The notes under the pieces: model-generated
Seen by the model: only the letters and a program-made list of their open reading frames with translations
Database searches by the model: none
Told to the model about the DNA's origin: nothing
Position numbers and translations under genes: made by a program
Source of the DNA: Lachnospiraceae bacterium UBA7076
Lineage (GTDB): Bacteria; Bacillota; Clostridia; Lachnospirales; Lachnospiraceae
Direction of reading: 5' to 3'
DNA: 26,589 nucleotides
Assembly: GCA_002493625.1 (NCBI GenBank)
Contig: DKZK01000013.1
Location: 222,121 to 248,709, forward strand
In this document: piece after piece, positions 1 through 7,214 of the stretch
Layout of the letters: the number at the start of each line of letters is the position of its first letter
How positions within the stretch are numbered: position 1 is the first letter of the stretch

Positions 1-45
1 TTGGAGCGTTCTTTGCTTAAAATGCATAATAGAGTGAAATAAGGC

Positions 46-74
46 TTGCTATTTTAAAATTCGTGTGATAATAT
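46..74 (+). promoter_or_regulatory. Candidate sigma-A promoter of the rpsF operon
   Basis: The sequence shows TTGCTA at 46-51, a 17-base spacer, and TAATAT at 69-74. TGA directly before the -10 box makes it an extended -10 element. It lies about 160 bases upstream of rpsF, leaving room for a structured leader. No start-site data; bases 1-45 hold nothing else I can identify. Confidence 0.5.
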
Positions 75-120
75 CTAACACTGTGATATATTTTATTTCA
101 TGGGAGCATGGCTGCCTATG

Positions 121-207
121 AAGCCGGTTTGACAAAAAACCGGGAAAGGTTCAGACATAAGTCAGGGGCTTATGTTTAATTCCTTGCTTCGGACGCGGCT
201 CCGAAGC
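121..207 (+). promoter_or_regulatory. Hairpin-rich 5' leader of rpsF, possible S6:S18 autoregulatory site
   Basis: Three consecutive hairpins are visible: CCGGTTT 124-130 with AAACCGG 137-143; a 9-bp stem 153-161 with 169-177 (one G-T pair); and GCTTCGGA 186-193 with TCCGAAGC 200-207 around a CGCGGC loop. The last stem ends 14 bases before the GGAGG site at 221-225. In many bacteria the S6:S18 complex binds a structured rpsF leader and represses its operon. I could not match this leader to that consensus base by base, so the specific identity is inference. Confidence 0.4.
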
Positions 208-234
208 CATCAGACCATAAGGAGGTGCAATGAC

Positions 235-525
235 ATGAACAAGTATGAATTAGCGTTGGTTGTTAGTGCAAAGATTGAAGAAGATGCCAGAACAGCAGTT
301 GTCGATAAGGCTAAGGCTATTATTGAGAAGGCTGGCGGTACAATTACTAACGTTGATGAGTGGGGCAAGAAAAGACTCGCTTACGAGATTCAGAAGATGA
401 AAGAGGGCTATTATTATTTTATAGCCTTTGATGGTAGTCCTGAAAGCCCGGCTCAGGTTGAGGCCAATGTTCGTATCATGGAATCTGTTCTCAGATATCT
501 TTGTGTCAGACAGGACGCAGAGTAG
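235..525 (+). CDS. rpsF: 30S ribosomal protein S6
   Basis: Encodes 96 residues beginning MNKYELALVV, the standard S6 N-terminus, and continuing through the WGKKRLAYEI segment typical of the family. S6 pairs with S18 on the platform of the small ribosomal subunit. The ATG at 235 is chosen because GGAGG at 221-225 sits nine bases upstream; an in-frame ATG at 172 would add 21 residues unlike S6 and would fall inside the leader hairpins. It is first in an rpsF-ssb-rpsR operon, 18 bases before ssb, the usual order in Firmicutes. Length is normal for the family. Confidence 0.97.
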   Translation: MNKYELALVVSAKIEEDARTAVVDKAKAIIEKAGGTITNVDEWGKKRLAYEIQKMKEGYYYFIAFDGSPESPAQVEANVRIMESVLRYLCVRQDAE

Positions 526-543
526 GATAAGGAGGAATTCCAA

Positions 544-987
544 ATGAACAAAGTTATTTTAATGGGTCGTTTAACAAGAGATCCCGAGGTTAGATACTCA
601 CAGGCGGCAGAGCCTTTAGCGATAGCAAGATATACCCTTGCGGTTGACAGACGCGGAAGAAGGGATGCAAGCGGCAATGACCAGACGGCAGATTTTATTC
701 CGTGTGTTGCATTTGGACGCGCAGGGGAATTTGCAGAAAAATATTTCAGACAGGGAATTAAGATAGTAATCTCAGGAAGAATCCAGACGGGAAGCTATAC
801 CAACAAGGATGGAGTAAAGGTTTACACAACAGAGGTTATCGTTGATGAGCAGGAATTTGCGGAAAGCAAGAGCGCCAGCGAATCAAACAGTATGCCTCAG
901 GGTGAGAGACCTGCACCGTCAAGCGCAAGCGCCGATGGATTTATGAGCATTCCGGAGGGAATCGAAAACGACTTACCGTTTAAGTAA
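544..987 (+). CDS. ssb: Single-stranded DNA-binding protein
   Basis: A 147-residue protein starting MNKVILMGRLTRDPEVRY, a classic SSB start. The OB-fold that binds single-stranded DNA as a tetramer covers roughly residues 1-105, including FIPCVAFGR and GIKIVISGRIQTGSY. A Ser/Ala/Glu/Pro-rich flexible linker follows, then the tip GIENDLPFK. SSB tips usually end in an acidic-hydrophobic DDIPF-like sequence that recruits replication and repair proteins; here the tip is recognisable but carries an extra terminal lysine. GGAGG at 531-535 supports the start. It sits between the S6 and S18 genes, so it is presumably co-expressed with them. Confidence 0.96.
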   Translation: MNKVILMGRLTRDPEVRYSQAAEPLAIARYTLAVDRRGRRDASGNDQTADFIPCVAFGRAGEFAEKYFRQGIKIVISGRIQTGSYTNKDGVKVYTTEVIVDEQEFAESKSASESNSMPQGERPAPSSASADGFMSIPEGIENDLPFK

Positions 988-1009
988 AACAGATATGGAG
1001 GTAAGAAAA

Positions 1010-1282
1010 ATGGCTTACAATAAGACAGAAAAAAGCGAACATGCAGATGCTCCTATGAAAAGGAGACCAATCCGCAGAAGAAAAAAGGTCTGCGTATTCT
1101 GTGCAGAGAAAAATTCTGTTATTGACTATAAAGATGTAAATAAGCTTAAGAGATATATCTCTGAGAGAGGTAAAATTCTTCCTAGAAGAATTACCGGAAA
1201 CTGTGCAAAGCATCAGAGAGCTTTGACAGTTGCCATCAAGAGAGCAAGACACATAAGCTTAATGCCATATGTAGTTGATTAA
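1010..1282 (+). CDS. rpsR: 30S ribosomal protein S18
   Basis: Encodes 90 residues starting MAYNKTEKSE. The core RRRKKVCVFC, then DYKDVNKLKRYISERGKILPR and HQRALTVAIKRARHISLMPY, is diagnostic of S18, which binds 16S rRNA together with S6. Cys28, Cys31, Cys65 and His68 form the metal-binding pattern of the zinc-containing (C+) S18 variant. The ATG at 1010 is preferred over an in-frame ATG at 995, because the latter overlaps the GGAGG site (997-1001) that serves 1010. Last gene of the operon, followed directly by a strong terminator. Confidence 0.96.
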   Translation: MAYNKTEKSEHADAPMKRRPIRRRKKVCVFCAEKNSVIDYKDVNKLKRYISERGKILPRRITGNCAKHQRALTVAIKRARHISLMPYVVD

Positions 1283-1291
1283 TTAAGAGCA

Positions 1292-1350
1292 ATGAAGGGG
1301 TTGCCACACAAGGGAATTAGTTTTCCCGTGGCAGCCCCTTCATTTCTCTT
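1292..1350 (+). terminator. Rho-independent terminator of the rpsF-ssb-rpsR operon
   Basis: ATGAAGGGG (1292-1300) pairs with CCCCTTCAT (1335-1343), continuing through a T-G pair, TGCCAC (1302-1307) with GTGGCA (1328-1333), and GGGAA (1312-1316) with TTCCC (1323-1327). The very long stem is followed by T-rich TTTCTCTTTCTT. Confidence 0.93.
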
Positions 1351-1433
1351 TCTTAAAAAAATGTGGTATATAACTTAAGTTGGTGGTATTATGTTATAGA
1401 AATTTCAGCAGATATTATAGAAGGGGAACGCTT

Positions 1434-2333
1434 ATGAAGTTTACGAAAATGGAAGGTCTTGGCAATGACTATGTGTATGTAAATTGCTTCAGGGAAAAGG
1501 TGGAAAATCCAAGTGAGCTTGCAAAAAAAATAAGTGACAGGCATTTTGGGATAGGCTCAGACGGACTTATACTGATAAAGCCGTCAAAGACAGCAGATTT
1601 TACTATGGAAATGTACAACGCGGACGGTTCTCAGTCAGAAATGTGCGGAAACGGTATAAGGTGCGTTGGAAAATATGTGTACGATTATGGGCTTACGGAT
1701 AAAACAAGCATAACGGTTGAGACGTTGGCGGGGATAAAATATCTTGATTTTAAGCTTGCCGACGGAAAGGTGAATATGGTAACCGTAAATATGGGCGAGC
1801 CTGTTCTTGCGCCCCGGGATGTTCCCGTAAGTGTGGACGAGATAATGAAAAACTGTACTGCCGTGAATGAGTTTTCTGAAAAAAACGTGGAGGCAGACAT
1901 CAGGGAAGCAGGCATGATAAAGGACTGCCCTGTAAAAATAGCGGGAAGAAAGTGGAATATAACCTGTGTTTCCATGGGGAATCCCCACTGTGTTACATTT
2001 ATAAATGATACGGATTCATTTCCGTTGGAGGAAATCGGACCGCAGTTTGAGACAAATCCGATATTTCCAAACCGGGTAAACGCAGAGTTTGTTCAAATCG
2101 TAAACAGAAGCTATGCAAAGATGCGTGTGTGGGAGAGAGGAAGTGGCGAAACACTTGCCTGCGGAACCGGAACCTGTGCATCCGTTGTTGCGGCAATCCT
2201 GAACGGACTTACGGAGGATGAGGTTACCGTAAGGCTTTTAGGGGGAGAGCTTATCATAAAATGGGACAGGGAAAGCAACAATGTTTATATGACAGGACCT
2301 GCAAGGGTTGTGTTTGACGGAGAAATCCAATAA
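1434..2333 (+). CDS. dapF: Diaminopimelate epimerase
   Basis: A 299-residue protein that interconverts LL- and meso-diaminopimelate, supplying the cross-linking residue of peptidoglycan and the lysine precursor. It acts in the cytoplasm without cofactor, using two cysteines as acid and base. Both are visible: Cys71 in SEMCGNGIRC and Cys243 in LACGTGTCAS. The N-terminus MKFTKMEGLGNDYV is the family signature. The ATG at 1434 is chosen because AAGGGG (1421-1426) precedes it and the protein aligns from there; an in-frame ATG at 1380 would add 18 atypical residues. dapL lies downstream on the same strand, so the last two steps of the aminotransferase diaminopimelate route are side by side. Confidence 0.97.
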   Translation: MKFTKMEGLGNDYVYVNCFREKVENPSELAKKISDRHFGIGSDGLILIKPSKTADFTMEMYNADGSQSEMCGNGIRCVGKYVYDYGLTDKTSITVETLAGIKYLDFKLADGKVNMVTVNMGEPVLAPRDVPVSVDEIMKNCTAVNEFSEKNVEADIREAGMIKDCPVKIAGRKWNITCVSMGNPHCVTFINDTDSFPLEEIGPQFETNPIFPNRVNAEFVQIVNRSYAKMRVWERGSGETLACGTGTCASVVAAILNGLTEDEVTVRLLGGELIIKWDRESNNVYMTGPARVVFDGEIQ

Positions 2334-2340
2334 TAGAATA

Positions 2341-2500
2341 ATAATAAAACAAAACAGAGCAAAAATAGAAATAGGACAAAAATAAAAATAAAGTATAGAA
2401 CATAAGCAAAAATAAAAATAAAACATAAAAATGAATACCAAAACAGAACAGGCAAAACAAGAAAACAGAAAAAGCAGAACAAACAAATAAAATAAATGGA
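2341..2500 (+). repeat. A-rich low-complexity spacer between dapF and dapL
   Basis: About two thirds of these 160 bases are A and only about a tenth are T on the + strand, a strong strand asymmetry. A 16-base unit CAAAAATAAAAATAAA occurs at 2377-2392 and again at 2407-2422, exactly 30 bases apart, with degenerate relatives such as GCAAAAATAGAAAT near 2360. No gene or promoter is recognisable in it; the dapL ribosome binding site GGAGG (2498-2502) is at its edge. Confidence 0.8.
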
Positions 2501-2510
2501 GGTTTAACAC

Positions 2511-3728
2511 ATGTTCAAAATAAATGACAACTATTTAAAATTACCGGGAAGCTATTTATTTTCCACAATCGGGAAAAAGGTAAGGGAGTTTCAGGCTGCA
2601 AATCCTGATAAGGAGATAATAAGGCTTGGAATCGGAGATGTGACCCAGCCCCTTGCGCCTGCTATTATAGAGAGATTGCATAGTGCCGTGGACGAGATGG
2701 GCGTAAAGGAAACCTTCAAGGGATATGCTCCTGACCTTGGCTACGAGTTTTTAAGAAGCTCCATATCGAAAAATGATTATAAGTCAAGAGGCGTTGACAT
2801 AGCTATAGATGAAATCTTTATAAGCGACGGAGCAAAATGCGATTCGGGAAATATACAGGAGATATTTGCCCTTGACAATAAAATAGCAGTATGCGACCCT
2901 GTATATCCTGTTTACGTTGACTCGAACGTAATGGCAGGAAGGACAGGGGAATATGACAGTGAAACAGGACTTTGGAGCAATGTGATATATATGCCGTGTA
3001 AGGAGGAAAACGGCTTTGCTCCTGAGCTTCCAAATGAAACGCCTGACATCATATATCTTTGCTTCCCGAACAATCCTACGGGAGCGACAATCAAAAAGGA
3101 ACAGCTTCAGATGTGGGTTGACTATGCGAACAGGGTCGGCGCAGTAATCATATATGACGCTGCATATGAGGCATACATAAGTGAGGAGGACGTACCTCAC
3201 ACCATATATGAATGTGATGGGGCAAAAACCTGCGCCATAGAGCTCAGGAGCTTTTCTAAAAATGCCGGCTTTACGGGAACAAGACTTGGCTTTACGGTAG
3301 TGCCCCATGAGCTTAAGGCGGCAGACGGCACAGCGCTGAATCCTCTCTGGGCACGGCGACACGGAACAAAATATAACGGCGCTCCGTACATCGTACAGCA
3401 GGCAGGCGATGCGGTATATTCTGAGGAAGGAAAAAAACAGACTGCGGAGCAGATAGCATATTACATGAAAAATGCAAAATACATATACAGCGGACTTAAG
3501 GAAGCGGGATATTCCGTTTCGGGCGGAGTGAATGCGCCATATATATGGCTTAAAACGCCTGACAATATGACCTCATGGGAGTTCTTTGACCTGCTTCTTG
3601 AGAAGGCAAATGTTGTGGGAACACCGGGCTCAGGCTTCGGACCAAGCGGCGAGGGATATTTCAGACTGACTGCATTCGGAACCTACGAAAATACGGTAAA
3701 GGCGATTAAGAGGATAAAAGAAATATAG
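2511..3728 (+). CDS. dapL: LL-diaminopimelate aminotransferase
   Basis: A 405-residue class I/II PLP-dependent aminotransferase that makes LL-diaminopimelate directly from tetrahydrodipicolinate and glutamate, bypassing the succinyl or acetyl steps. The PLP-binding lysine is Lys250 in SFSKNAGFTGTR. Also visible are YLCFPNNPTGA (Asn188 region) and IIYDAAYEAY (Asp216 and Tyr219), typical cofactor contacts. The N-terminus MFKINDNYLKLPGSYLFSTI and the length of about 400 residues match the DapL family rather than general aspartate aminotransferases. GGAGG at 2498-2502 supports the start. It may be co-transcribed with dapF across the A-rich spacer, since I see no convincing promoter or terminator between them. 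Confidence 0.96.
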   Translation: MFKINDNYLKLPGSYLFSTIGKKVREFQAANPDKEIIRLGIGDVTQPLAPAIIERLHSAVDEMGVKETFKGYAPDLGYEFLRSSISKNDYKSRGVDIAIDEIFISDGAKCDSGNIQEIFALDNKIAVCDPVYPVYVDSNVMAGRTGEYDSETGLWSNVIYMPCKEENGFAPELPNETPDIIYLCFPNNPTGATIKKEQLQMWVDYANRVGAVIIYDAAYEAYISEEDVPHTIYECDGAKTCAIELRSFSKNAGFTGTRLGFTVVPHELKAADGTALNPLWARRHGTKYNGAPYIVQQAGDAVYSEEGKKQTAEQIAYYMKNAKYIYSGLKEAGYSVSGGVNAPYIWLKTPDNMTSWEFFDLLLEKANVVGTPGSGFGPSGEGYFRLTAFGTYENTVKAIKRIKEI

Positions 3729-3730
3729 GT

Positions 3731-3771
3731 AAAAATCTCAGGCTGCGTACTTGATACAGCTTGAGATTTTT
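3731..3771 (+). terminator. Rho-independent terminator after dapL
   Basis: AAAAATCTCA (3731-3740) pairs with TGAGATTTTT (3762-3771), and GCTG (3742-3745) with CAGC (3757-3760), across a G-T pair. The 3' arm ends in a T run. The A-run on the 5' arm could allow some function on the other strand. Confidence 0.85.
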
Positions 3772-3793
3772 AAATGGATTAAAAAACAAAATG

Positions 3794-3829
3794 TTAAAAA
3801 AGTGTTAAATAAATTAAAAAGGTATTAAA
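3794..3829 (+). promoter_or_regulatory. Helically phased TTAAA repeats upstream of a promoter
   Basis: TTAAA occurs at 3794, 3805, 3814 and 3825, spaced 11, 9 and 11 bases, about one DNA turn each; the first two are within the longer repeat TGTTAAA. They end six bases before the -35 box at 3835. This could be an UP element, curved DNA or a set of half-sites for a regulator. Confidence 0.35.
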
Positions 3830-3834
3830 TTTTG

Positions 3835-3863
3835 TTGCATTAAAATTAAAATTATGCTACAAT
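3835..3863 (+). promoter_or_regulatory. Candidate sigma-A promoter for the 3931 gene
   Basis: TTGCAT (3835-3840), a 17-base spacer and TACAAT (3858-3863). The element closely resembles the one upstream of the paralogous gene at 4822, including 14 of 17 spacer bases, which strengthens both calls. Confidence 0.6.
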
Positions 3864-3930
3864 CCCATTTTGTGTGCGTGCAAAATATTAAGGACAGTTT
3901 AAAAGCACGTGAAAGATGAGGAGAATCAGC

Positions 3931-4584
3931 ATGTTTAAAAGATTAAAAAAACAAACATACATAACAGCCTTAGGCATTACGATGCTTGGCGGAGTATTAT
4001 CTGTAGGAAAAGATGCAAAGGCGGAGGAAAATACAAAGTACGGCAGTACGCCGGACGAAGTGACAACAGATGTAACGGTAGAGGTAACCGGTATCACATA
4101 CAATATAGCGGGAGCAGGACCTTATGCAGTGGGATGCGCATTTGATGTGAATGGCGAGGATTTGGACCCGTCGGGCTTTTCCACAGTATCGCCTGAGGAG
4201 GCATATGAGAGGATGCTTGCCATGGAGGACGCATATCCTTCGGGAACCTCATGGACAAACGCCAACACATATGCATGGAGCTGCGGATGGTCCGCAGGAG
4301 GCTGCATGGGCTTCGCCCATATGATAAGCGATGCCGCATTTGGAAATGCATCCTTTCGGACAATCGAAAATGACGGCAGCGGAAACATGTATGACAAAAT
4401 TAAGGTTGGGGATGTTGTAAGAACGGATTACAACAGCCATTCCGTAATCGTCCTTGAAAAAAACAGCGATCACATAGTTGTTGCCGAGGGAAACTGGGGC
4501 GGTCAGGTTTTATGGGGAAGAACCATATCAAAGGAAAAGATAAACAGTGACTGTGCCTATATTGAGACAAGATATGGAAGATAG
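3931..4584 (+). CDS. Secreted papain-like (NlpC/P60- or CHAP-like) protein, short paralog
   Basis: A 217-residue protein with a signal peptide (basic MFKRLKKQ, hydrophobic stretch about 10-25, likely cleavage after KDAKA). The C-terminal domain (about 85-217) carries Cys125 in GGCMGFAHMISDAAFG, His170 in NSHSVIVL and Glu186/Asn188 in VVAEGNWGG. That Cys, then His, then polar residue order is what NlpC/P60 and CHAP amidases and peptidases use, so peptidoglycan cleavage is a reasonable but unproven guess. The domain is clearly homologous to residues 70-213 of the protein at 4822, but this one has no Ig-like domain and no C-terminal tail. The ATG at 3931 is preferred over 3916 because GAGGAG (3918-3923) precedes it. 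It has its own promoter and follows the dapL terminator. Confidence 0.8.
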   Translation: MFKRLKKQTYITALGITMLGGVLSVGKDAKAEENTKYGSTPDEVTTDVTVEVTGITYNIAGAGPYAVGCAFDVNGEDLDPSGFSTVSPEEAYERMLAMEDAYPSGTSWTNANTYAWSCGWSAGGCMGFAHMISDAAFGNASFRTIENDGSGNMYDKIKVGDVVRTDYNSHSVIVLEKNSDHIVVAEGNWGGQVLWGRTISKEKINSDCAYIETRYGR

Positions 4585-4674
4585 TTGCACCGCTAATAAG
4601 GATATGTTTAGATTACGCTACAAATTAGTGATAAAGACTTGAATAGTCATTTTGAAAATCTTAGGGGGAATAAA

Positions 4675-4740
4675 ATGTACACAAAACAAGCAGGTATTAC
4701 AATTGCCTCAGGAGAACGCTGCATATTGCATTATAAATAA
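4675..4740 (+). CDS. Possible 21-residue peptide, function unknown
   Basis: A short frame starting MYTKQAGITIASG, with an unusually good ribosome binding site AGGGGGAA (4663-4670) in the gap between the two papain-like paralogs. Its end overlaps the candidate promoter at 4726-4754, so it could only be translated from a longer upstream transcript. It could be a leader peptide, a gene remnant or chance; I recognise no family. The rest of 4585-4821 holds only that promoter and the ribosome binding site of the next gene. Confidence 0.2.
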   Translation: MYTKQAGITIASGERCILHYK

Positions 4741-4754
4741 AATTATGTTAAATT
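4726..4754 (+). promoter_or_regulatory. Candidate sigma-A promoter for the 4822 gene and polysaccharide operon
   Basis: TTGCAT (4726-4731), 17-base spacer, TAAATT (4749-4754). The -35 box is identical and the spacer 14 of 17 identical to the promoter at 3835. As no terminator was seen before about 15720, it may drive a long operon. Confidence 0.55.
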
Positions 4755-4821
4755 ATTATGTGGAAAAAGTCTGTAGGATAAATATAAATTTGATGTACAA
4801 AACAAAAAGGAGAGAAGTACT

Positions 4822-6339
4822 ATGCGAAAGAGGTTATTTACAACTGTAATAACTTGCGCTTTTTTATTTGGTTTATTAGGTGGCGGGTCTGTTAATGCAA
4901 TGGAGTTGATGACAAATACGGATGCCGTTGCAGTTGATGATGATTTTACGAGCGAAACGGGCAATTACATTGAAGGTAACACGGATGAGGTGTTTGAGGA
5001 CGAATTAAATGTTTATGCAAATTATGCGACAATATCTTCCGATGAGGCCTATGAAAAAATGATAGCAATGGAAGCAGAATATCCTACAGGGACAACATGG
5101 ACGAACGGCAATTCTTACAAGTGGAACTGCGGATGGGCTGCAAGCGGTTGCATGGGCTTTGCCCATATGATAAGCGATGCTGCTTTTGGAAATGCAGGTT
5201 TTAGAGCGGTGTATGATGACGGAACGGGGGCAATGATTGATAATATAAGGGTTGGAGATGTACTCAGGCTTGAAAATAATAATCATTCTGTCATTGTACT
5301 TCAGATATATGAAGACTTTGTGGTTGTTGCTGAGGGAAATGTAGGTGGTGGAACAGTACGATGGGGCAGAGTGATTTCAAAAGAAGATATGAAGGAACAA
5401 TGTCAGACATATTATGCCCAGACAGGAGAAAAGTTGTATTTAGAAACAAGATATGCTGAAGATACAGTTACAATGACATGCGCACCTGTGGATGGTAACT
5501 GGATGTGGGAAAATTCTTATGAAAGATCAATTTTTGTATATGAGGATTGGGAGGCTGACATTTGCTTTTCCGCTACTGTTACGCCGGCAAATTCTGAGGC
5601 TACAATTAAGTGGGTGTCAAGTAATCCATCAGCAGTTGAAATTGCAGACGACGGAACTTTGACAGTTATTGGGCATGGAAAATCGGTTATAACGGCAACT
5701 TATGTGGAAAAAGGCATTACTTCTTCCTTTGAGGTTAATGTTATTTTGCCATACTCCACGCCAACCGGAATATTTTTTCTGAAAAATGATTATACGGGAT
5801 ATCAAGCGGGTATTACAACTACGGAAGTATCACCAAAATCTAAAGTGGAATACAGTTGGTATGCTGTAAGGGAATATGAAGAAAATGAGGAATGTATATC
5901 TGATTGGGAATATGGGAATGAATGGCTGGATTGGGTTCCTGAGAAATATGGAAATTATACCCTGATTGGAAGAACGAGAGTAGATGGTAATGATGAAACC
6001 ATAGAAGAAGTAAAAACAGATATAAGCTATAGTCCTCATATCAAAGGGAAATGTCAGATGCCTTATACGGGAGAGGGCGGAGGATTTCTTATCGGTTTTG
6101 AAACATATAATAATCCCGGACAAAAATACAGATATGAGGTTTTGATTCTTGACTGTACGTTGCTTGCGCAGGGAAAGGATGCGTGGATATATACAACCAC
6201 GCAATGTGGTGTAGCAGATGGAAACGCTTTTTGGACAATATGGCAGCCTGAGTACGGTTACTATTGGACGCTTTTCAGGCTGTTTGATGAAAATGGCAAT
6301 TTAATTGATGAACAATGCTATGGTTTTCAAAACATATAA
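4822..6339 (+). CDS. Secreted papain-like protein with Big_2 domain and C-terminal tail module
   Basis: 505 residues. A signal peptide (about 1-26) is followed by an acidic stretch ending EDELNVYA (59-66). The papain-like domain (about 70-213) has Cys110 in SGCMGFAHMISDAAFG, His155 in NNHSVIVL and Glu171/Asn173 in VVAEGNVGG. It is followed by a bacterial Ig-like (Big_2) domain at about 230-308, with KWVSSNPSAVEIADDGTLTV and GKSVITATY. The shared tail covers about 313-505, with KGKCQMPYTGEGGGFLIG at 408-425 and DEQCYGFQNI at the end. It is paralogous to the neighbour at 3931 in the catalytic domain only. AAGGAGAG (4807-4814) supports the start. It ends 22 bases before the polysaccharide permease gene, suggesting co-transcription. 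A role in wall hydrolysis or remodelling at the cell surface is inference. Confidence 0.85.
   Translation: MRKRLFTTVITCAFLFGLLGGGSVNAMELMTNTDAVAVDDDFTSETGNYIEGNTDEVFEDELNVYANYATISSDEAYEKMIAMEAEYPTGTTWTNGNSYKWNCGWAASGCMGFAHMISDAAFGNAGFRAVYDDGTGAMIDNIRVGDVLRLENNNHSVIVLQIYEDFVVVAEGNVGGGTVRWGRVISKEDMKEQCQTYYAQTGEKLYLETRYAEDTVTMTCAPVDGNWMWENSYERSIFVYEDWEADICFSATVTPANSEATIKWVSSNPSAVEIADDGTLTVIGHGKSVITATYVEKGITSSFEVNVILPYSTPTGIFFLKNDYTGYQAGITTTEVSPKSKVEYSWYAVREYEENEECISDWEYGNEWLDWVPEKYGNYTLIGRTRVDGNDETIEEVKTDISYSPHIKGKCQMPYTGEGGGFLIGFETYNNPGQKYRYEVLILDCTLLAQGKDAWIYTTTQCGVADGNAFWTIWQPEYGYYWTLFRLFDENGNLIDEQCYGFQNI
5758..6336 (+). repeat. Tail module copy 1 (coding)
   Basis: Encodes residues 313-505 of the papain-like protein. 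First lobe with YSWYAVREYE, NEWLDWVPEKYGNYTLIG; central KGKCQMPYTGEGGGFLIG; second lobe with LDCTLLAQGKDAWIYTT and YGYYWTLFRLFDENG. It ends GFQNI where other copies end GFVNAY, so it is a slightly divergent copy. Confidence 0.9.
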
Positions 6340-6361
6340 GTAGAAAGTGAGTATTTTTTAA

Positions 6362-7189
6362 ATGGGCAAGAAAAAATCTCTGCTTAATATGGAGGTTATA
6401 AAGGATACAGGTAAAAATCTGATTTATGACAGAAAACTGATATTGAATTTGTCTAAAAATGATTTTAAAACAAAATACGCAGGCTCATATTTTGGGATAT
6501 TTTGGGCATTTGTGCAGCCGATTATATTGATGTTTGTATATTGGTTTGCACTTGATATCGGACTGAGATCCGGGGATATGATTGACTATCCGTTTGTGTT
6601 GTGGTTGATGTGCGGACTTGTGCCTTGGTTTTTCTTTGCAGATGCATTTGGTTCAGGGGCCAATGCTCTTACGGAATATAGCTATCTTGTAAAAAAAGTT
6701 GTATTTAAAGTTGACATTCTGCCAATAGTAAAGGTGACGTCCTCAATATTTGTACACTTGATATTTGTTGTGCTTACGATAATACTGCATGCGTTCTATG
6801 GCTTCTACCCTGATTTATATACCCTTCAAGTATTATATTATACTACATGTATGTTTGCACTTTTAATTGCACTTGCATATATTACAAGCTCTATTGTAAT
6901 TTTCTTTAAGGATTTAAATCAGGTCATAGCTATAATATTGCAGATTGGAATATGGGCTACGCCTATTATGTGGGATGCGTCAAATATATCTTCTAAATTA
7001 AATAAAGTAATGAAAATTAATCCGATATATTATATTGTAAATGGATTCAGAGACACCTTCTTAGACAAAATCTGGTTTTGGGAAAGGACATACTGGACAA
7101 TAGGTTATTGGATCGGAGTTTTTATCTTGTATGTAGTGGGAAGAAATATATTTAAAAGATTGCAGGTTCATTTTGCAGATGTTTTATAA
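6362..7189 (+). CDS. ABC-2 type polysaccharide export permease (Wzm/TagG/RgpC-like)
   Basis: 275-residue integral membrane protein. The N-terminal NDFKTKYAGSYFGIFWAFVQPI segment (33-54, split here by description) is characteristic of Wzm/TagG/KpsM/RgpC permeases, and about six hydrophobic segments follow (roughly 48-66, 77-94, 127-145, 158-181, 185-201, 245-260). With the ATPase at 8070 it would flip a lipid-linked surface polysaccharide across the membrane. The ribosome binding site is weak (AAAGTGAG), which fits coupling to the upstream gene 22 bases away. Unusually, the ATPase is not the next gene: an epimerase lies between. The substrate cannot be told from this gene; a rhamnose-containing polymer is suggested by the RgpF-like neighbour. 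Confidence 0.88.
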   Translation: MGKKKSLLNMEVIKDTGKNLIYDRKLILNLSKNDFKTKYAGSYFGIFWAFVQPIILMFVYWFALDIGLRSGDMIDYPFVLWLMCGLVPWFFFADAFGSGANALTEYSYLVKKVVFKVDILPIVKVTSSIFVHLIFVVLTIILHAFYGFYPDLYTLQVLYYTTCMFALLIALAYITSSIVIFFKDLNQVIAIILQIGIWATPIMWDASNISSKLNKVMKINPIYYIVNGFRDTFLDKIWFWERTYWTIGYWIGVFILYVVGRNIFKRLQVHFADVL

Positions 7190-7214
7190 ATATGTTAGTG
7201 AAAGGAAATTGATA

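Noticed and set aside
2238..2510. Open frames on the minus strand rich in Phe, Tyr and Leu
   Set aside because: They are the antisense of the A-rich spacer; poly-T codons give Phe/Leu/Tyr-rich nonsense without a ribosome binding site or recognisable family.
2784..3362. 192-residue minus-strand frame opposite dapL
   Set aside because: It lies wholly opposite a confident gene, has no family resemblance and is explained by low stop frequency antisense to dapL.
4652..4849. 65-residue plus-strand frame between the papain-like paralogs
   Set aside because: It runs through the promoter and the ribosome binding site of the 4822 gene and into its coding sequence, with no good start site or family.
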